Part shown: piece after piece, positions 59,155 through 64,000 of the stretch
Numbering within the stretch: the stretch's first letter is position 1
How the letters are laid out: every line of letters begins with the position of its first letter
NCBI GenBank assembly: GCA_024509875.1
Contig: JAMPIV010022937.1
Span: forward strand, 1-64,000
Direction of reading: 5' to 3'
DNA from: Oreohelix idahoensis
Lineage: Eukaryota; Mollusca; Gastropoda; Stylommatophora; Oreohelicidae
Length of the DNA stretch: 64,000 bases
Notes under the pieces: model-generated
Told to the model about the DNA's origin: nothing
What the model saw: only the letters and a program-made list of their open reading frames with translations
Database searches by the model: none
Program-made: the position numbers and the translations under genes

Positions 59155-59345
59155 CACTCACGACATTGTTATACCACTTCAATCCTTATATTCTCCGTAA
59201 TCATCCATTTATGAAAGTCTCTAGCCTTTTTGGTTGTTATTTGTGTTGTTCTCCAAGTTTCAAAGCCATACAATAGGACTGACTTAACATTTACCGCCAG
59301 CGTAGTAGTAAATAATACTAATGAGCACATTTTTACTTTAGTGCA
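59155..59345 (-). pseudogene. LINE-X interior fragment
   Basis: The minus strand encodes LAVNVKSVLLYGFETWRTTQ and ITTKKARDFHK, the segment between the RT thumb and the Arg-rich C-terminus in this LINE group. Confidence 0.75.
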
Positions 59346-59732
59346 GGCTCCTTGCAAAATAACCAGCTGTACTGGTGGTTCCAAACTCTATAAGGAGCGA
59401 AACCTGAAATGATGATGATTGATATGTTCGTGCTTGCATGCACAAATACGCACTCTGCACAAATACGCACTCTGCACAAAATTATCCTCAAACTTCACAG
59501 CCGACATTTATTTTTCATTTCGAGAACTGAATGCCGTGAAGTCAGTTATTATAAAAACAGGAGTTTGAAAATTAATACATCATCATTCTGAACGTTATAA
59601 TTAGCTGATTTAACACATGCTTGGTGGGTGGTGGGAGGTTATGTTCGACACACCTGGTCTGCACATGTGATTATGTGCACGTGACCCGCGTGATATTCGC
59701 TGGCGTTTATAATTCGCATCATGCCATTCTTT

Positions 59733-59741
59733 CCCTCTCTC

Positions 59742-59787
<46 letters not shown>
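59733..59787 (+). repeat. (CT)n microsatellite
   Basis: About 55 bases of CT with one GT interruption. Confidence 0.95.
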
Positions 59788-59794
<7 letters not shown>

Positions 59795-60090
59795 TTATCG
59801 CACCCTCCCTTCCCATAGAGGGAGCAAGCAGGGTCGGCCTTAGTAATTGCGGGGCCCGATTTGGACCATTCTGTCGGGGCCCTTCTAAGGGCCCCCTGGA
59901 CTTAAGATTATAGTTTTGTTGTTACACGCTTTGTATAAAAACATTGCTAATAAATATAGATAGCGTTTTATTTTGTCATACAGTATAATATGTACTCCTG
60001 CCCCCGTGCTGGTCCCGGGGGTCTCTACAAAGAAAGAAGAATGCTACTGCACCCTCAGCCATGTCTTACAAGACATCTACTATGAGGACA

Positions 60091-60227
60091 GTGTTCTACC
60101 TGTTATGATTAACTACCGCACTGAGACATAACAAACAGTGTTCTACCTGTTATGATTAACTACCGCACTGAGACATAACAGTGTTCTACTTGTTATGATT
60201 AACTACCTCACTGAGACATAACAAAGG
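60091..60227 (+). repeat. 43-47 bp tandem repeat, 3 units
   Basis: GTGTTCTACCTGTTATGATT begins at 60091, 60138 and (with one change) 60181. The middle unit lacks the AAAC junction, so the period drops from 47 to 43. Confidence 0.9.
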
Positions 60228-60794
60228 GACTTCGGTCTAGGTTGAAAATAGCGTGCCTCGCCACAAAAGGCAAACTTTCAAAGACAAATTTGTTCAAAAT
60301 GCTAAACTGAAAAAATAAAATTAACTGCGTACGCTCACAGCGTGGGCGCTGTTTGTTAAAAAAGTCAGGGCTGTCTTGTGGCTCACAGAACTGTGGTATC
60401 TACTGCAGATGAGGTGAGTGCGGCAACGTAATCCATCTGTACAGGCAGAAAACCGCGATGGATAAGGAAAGTGGGGTGAAAACGAAATACATGGAGATCA
60501 ACACAAGAAGAGAATGTAACAAGTGCAACAATAGACTGAACAGAAATGAAGAAGATAACATAGACTAGTGAATGTGCAATGAATGATTGAGGATCCATCT
60601 CAGGAGCGTAAGTATTAGGCAAAGAAAAATCCACGAGGATCTTATTCCCACTTTTACCGGGACAGTTCTGCGCAGGATCCATTATTTTCTTAGGCAACTT
60701 CTTGATCTTATAAATTTAATTTCTTATTTACATTCTTTAAATATGCCTCTTTTGTCTTATGCTGTCATGTCCCAACTTGGGCGTTAGAGAGCAG

Positions 60795-61185
60795 ATGTCT
60801 AGTGTTATTTCCCTACCAACACCTAAATGCAGGGATTTTAAGTATCATTTCCCAACCTGCCCCCAACAACAGGAATATTTTGTGTCATTATCCAACCTCT
60901 AGCTAAGAACGAATATTTCTAAGTCATTTCCTAACCCGCCCCTAACAAGGAATATCTAGTGTCATTTCCAAACCCCCACATGAGAGTGCGTATTTCTGTT
61001 ATAATTTCATAACTTGTACCTAAGAGCGGTGATTATTAGCATCTTTTCCCTCCACGCACCTAAGAATGAGTATTTCTAGTGTCATTTTCTAACCGGCACC
61101 TAAAAGTTCGTATGTCTTATGTCATTTTCTAACCCGCACCAAAGAGTGCTATTTCTTATGTCATTTCCTATTCTGTACCAAAGAG
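60795..61185. repeat. degenerate tandem repeat of about 40-53 bp
   Basis: Recurring GTGTCATTTCC, AACCCGCACCTAA and GAGTGCGTATTTCT-like segments, about eight times, with uneven spacing. An old minisatellite. Confidence 0.75.
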
Positions 61186-61544
61186 CAGGCATGGATGTCT
61201 GGCTTTAAAAGACCACGCTCTCCTCCCCCCCCCCCCCCTTTTTTTTTCTTCCACACTCCAGCCCTTATCTCGGATGTCCCACATCCCAGGTCCGGCGTTC
61301 TTCCAAACAACTGTACACCCTTACTTCACTTGTCTCAAAGTGATACTATAACTTTCTATTCGTCATCCACTTATCACCTTCTAACTCCACCAAGTCACCT
61401 TTGTGTTAGGCTATCTTAACGCGTCTACTCTTTTCCCTGCTGTCTCTCGAACCATTAGCTAAATTTATTGTCTAAATAATACAGGGGCTGCCGTAAAACT
61501 CCAAGATAACGTTTAAAAATAAAAATATAGTTGTACAAGCGTCT
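61186..61544. other. no gene recognised
   Basis: C and T runs at about 61217-61248. Nothing else. Confidence 0.5.
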
Positions 61545-61700
61545 GATTGGTTAAACGGTTAGTGGGTCGGTCCTCGATGGCAAAGTTACCGTGTTTAAGG
61601 TGGCGTCACGCTTGCGTCTACACAGCTGTAAACGGGTATCTGATGTTACACTTGAGTTAGGGAAAGAAAAGGCACCGAGGAAGGGAACTGTTCAACCTAG
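61545..61700 (+). repeat. SINE-B copy, 3'-truncated
   Basis: GTCTGATTGGTTAAACGGTT, AAGGTGGCGTCACGCTTGCG, CACAGCTGTAAACGGGTATC, ACTTGAGTTAGGGAAAG. Stops before the CTACGG tail. Confidence 0.7.
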
Positions 61701-61827
61701 TGCCATAGATTTCTATAGAGAGTTACGCCAACTAAAATTTGGCCGCCATTTTCGGCTGTACCCATATTGCAGGAAAATGGACCCAATCGCGAGTTTCTGA
61801 CCCAATTTGCATTTATATATATATATG

Positions 61828-62100
61828 GGAGCCGCGCTGGTGTAATGGCTACAACGTTGTACTGGCGACCAGGTGTTCATGGTTCAAACCCGGCCGTCGG
61901 CGTTTGAAGAAATGTTTACGACCGGAAATTTGACTGAATAACCTGAACGGCTCCTGCACATAAATCCCGTGTGGATGGGAGGAGCGAAGCTCCTGACCGG
62001 GTTGGAAGGAAAGTCCACTGACCCCCCAGCCTCGCAATGACATGTCATTGGGCCGAAAGAGCTGGAAAGCTCGAGTGCCGCTGGTTTTAGAAGAAAAAAA
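61828..62100 (+). repeat. SINE-F relative, full length with distinct 3' half
   Basis: The head GGGAGCCGCGCTGGTGTAAT and box B GGTTCAAACCC match SINE-F, as does TTTGAAGAAATGTTTACGAC. The 3' half differs: CCTGACCGGGTTGGAAGGAA, GGGCCGAAAGAGCTGGAAAG, then GCCGCTGGTTTTAGAAG and an A/TA tail. Both ends lie in AT repeats, so no duplication can be read. Confidence 0.75.
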
Positions 62101-62624
62101 ATATATATATATATATATATTCTTATAAATATAGAAGAGGTGTTAAGAATAGACAGACCTAGGGAACTGCAAAATATAGTTAAACAATATTTAACACGAA
62201 CAAATGTTAATATTAGTGGCTGGGAATGTGAAGGTCTGATGCTGTTCTTACAATGCATATGACTTTTAACAGATGAAAGTCAATTAAATATCTTTTAAAG
62301 TCAGTTATATAAGTGGAAACACCAGGCCTTTACACCCCTCCATTTTAATATTATTGTTGTTCAGAGTTTCTTCTTGATTTTGTTTGTTTTTTTGTTTTGT
62401 TTTGTTTTTTTGTTTATTTATTTAACGTATTAGCATAATTGTGATTGTCCCTATTTACAATGATTTGACAAATGTGATGCTACTTTCTCATATCGGCAGT
62501 TGTTCATATTATTTGGAATTGAAAACAATATATATATATATATCCTAATTATAACCCATCAGAGGTTGAACGGGATATTTTTCTTCATTAATTAAAAAAA
62601 AAGAAAATCTTACTCGATGCTTAT
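62101..62624. other. no gene; TA and T-rich tracts
   Basis: (TA)n at 62100-62120 and 62530-62541, T/G-rich run at 62378-62415. No coding sequence. Confidence 0.6.
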
Positions 62625-63398
62625 TCTCGCTACTAACCCTGGTATTGTCCAGCTGTAAATGGCGTCTACGTCGTTCAGCCTTGTTTTCGATTCTGACATA
62701 GTTGACGTAACTCTATAGAAATCTAGGGCACTAGTTCAACCCATCTCGTAATACTTACTTACTTAGTCGTTCCCCTTCTACCGTGAGGTGTAGAGGTTTG
62801 GAAGAGAGAACGCCAGACCATTCTATCAGCTGTCTTCCTCCTGGCCTGGTTCCATTCTAGTCCTCGGTCCTTCAAAGATTGTCTAATGTTGTCCTCCTAG
62901 CGGACTCTGGGTCGTCCTGGGGGTCTGGATCCCTGGCTCTTTGTTTCCCATGCTTGTCGTGGTAGCCGATCTTCTCCCATTCTGCAGACATGGCCAAACC
63001 ATCTTAGTTGGGATTGTTCTACTTGGGTCTGCAGGTGGTGGGATTTAAGGCCTTGACGTATCGTCTGGTTGCGGACCATGTCTCTTCTTGTTACTTCAAG
63101 CACATACCTCAGATACCCCATTTCTGAGGTTTGGATCTGGCTTTTGTGGGTTGTAGTCATTGCCCATGACTCGCATCCATATGTCAAGACTGGGACATAG
63201 GTGGAGCGGTATACAGCCATCTTCGTTTTCTTACCAACCTCTCTCTTGCTGAGGAATCCTCGATTTATGGCCTGAAAAAGTCTCCCAGCCGCTGCTTTTC
63301 GCCATCTCGTAATGCTGGACGTATTATGGTGTAGTCTCTAACATTTCACTTCCCTATGGTAGTATCTGCTATGGGACTACCTTTACCATTTATAGGTG
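62625..63398 (+). repeat. SINE-B copy interrupted by LINE-Z
   Basis: The left part (62640-62752) has GTCCAGCTGTAAATGG and CATCTCGTAAT. The right part (63302-63398) has CATCTCGTAATGCTGG, GTGTAGTCTCTAACATTTCA and GCTATGGGACTACCTTTACC. Removing the insert restores SINE-B order. Confidence 0.8.
62753..63301 (-). pseudogene. LINE-Z 3' fragment with 12-bp target duplication
   Basis: CCATCTCGTAAT flanks it at 62741-62752 and 63302-63313. The minus strand encodes RSTYVPVLTYGCESWAMTTT, EMGYLRYVLEVTRRDM, QSQLRWFGHVCRMGEDRLPR and GRPRVR, the ORF2 C-terminus of a non-LTR element. Its 3' end is tipped by (AAGT)n. About 549 bp, heavily 5'-truncated. Copy two lies at 19150-19410. Confidence 0.88.
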
Positions 63399-63460
63399 TA
63401 CAAAAGAACGATACGCGGGATGTTTCGGGATAAACCCTTCGTCAGCAAAGGTCACAAATA
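63396..63460 (-). ncRNA. hammerhead-like core, possible Penelope-like element terminus
   Basis: The minus strand reads CTGACGA (63439-63445), then AGGGTTTATCCC able to form a short stem II, then GAAAC (63422-63426). CUGANGA-stem-GAAA is the conserved hammerhead core, found at Penelope-like element ends. Stem I, stem III and the cleavage site were not established, and no Penelope RT or GIY-YIG was seen. Confidence 0.3.
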
Positions 63461-64000
63461 TGAGACAAAGACAAACAATATAGACAAGTTAAGAGAAAAA
63501 GACAACGGACAAAAGAGAAATAGAAATAAAGAACAGCGCGAAGTCCTGTACACAAATACATTAATACGACTACAAAATAGCAGCAATAGATATTATACAA
63601 CTTGTGTAAATAATATGGTAGAATTCACACAGTAACAAGCAAAAGACATGTAGAACAATGCATGCCACTGTCCCCGTTGGTACTTGGGGAGACAAATAAA
63701 GGAATAGGTCTACTTCTACCTCACGTGTGTCGTACAAGGCGAATATAAAGCGGGTCACACCCATTTTTTTGGCTTCCCAGTGCATATAAAAGCCTAAAAT
63801 CATGTTTATACCATGTCTATTAAGTGCGCAATAGTGTTAGGTCTAAAAAGAACAATGTACTGTAAAATTAAATACTTTATTGCTAAATAAAATGCTAATT
63901 TTCAATATCTGAGCCTTCAGTGAATTGTAATCTTTTTACTGCTGGAGAACCAAAATCTATCGGAAGAAGTAGGCACGTTCTAATAAATAAACATGAATAA
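63461..64000. other. no gene recognised
   Basis: AT-rich to the window edge. Short open frames only. Confidence 0.45.

Noticed and set aside
59826..59960. GGGTCGGCCTTAG and GGGGCCC-rich stretch resembling a hAT-like MITE end
   Set aside because: I could not find the matching inverted end or a target duplication, so it is not listed as an element.
60383..60697. 104-codon minus-strand hydrophobic frame
   Set aside because: No recognised domain, no conserved start or splice context; length is within chance in this window.

Overview
The window is eukaryotic, AT-rich genomic DNA from an animal. It is dense with transposon relics, microsatellites and minisatellites. One host gene is clear: a spalt-like (SALL) zinc-finger transcription factor on the minus strand. 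The mix of degenerate LINE 3' ends, tRNA-derived SINEs, a Gmr1-like gypsy element, an RTE-BovB-like LINE and a Tc1 element suggests a lophotrochozoan, most likely a gastropod mollusc. That taxonomic call is inference from family knowledge; no species can be read from the sequence.

Layout. 0-4 kb: a decayed Ty3/gypsy element whose domains run gag (SCAN-like capsid plus CCHC knuckle), protease, integrase, reverse transcriptase. This is the unusual Gmr1-type order. 4-12 kb: no gene, an unclassified repeat family (H) and tRNA-like heads. 12-20 kb: a field of LINE 3' fragments and SINEs, several nested with readable target-site duplications, and a hAT-type MITE. 20.8-35.4 kb: the SALL gene. A 3.6-kb 3' exon (20764-24366) and a 117-bp exon (35311-35427) are separated by a 10.9-kb intron holding an RTE-BovB-like LINE and many smaller repeats. 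The large exon carries a one-base reading-frame shift at a G4 run.

35.6-45 kb: a large CTAT/ACCT microsatellite, a CR1/Jockey-like LINE with a long open frame, a 383-bp tandem duplication, a decayed transposase-like gene with a 72-bp internal inversion, a second CTAT array and a broken Tc1 transposase. 45-54 kb: SINEs nested in LINEs, and two unrelated minisatellites that both have a 26-bp period and about 38-39 units. 54-59 kb: a long stretch without recognisable genes. 59-64 kb: small tandem arrays, more SINEs, a LINE 3' end nested in a SINE, and a hammerhead-like core.

Family labels SINE-A, B, C, D, F, G, LINE-W, X, Y, Z and repeats E and H are my own, defined by comparing copies inside this window. 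Boundaries given with target-site duplications are exact readings; others are good to tens of bases. Homology calls rest on recognised motifs, not on a database search.
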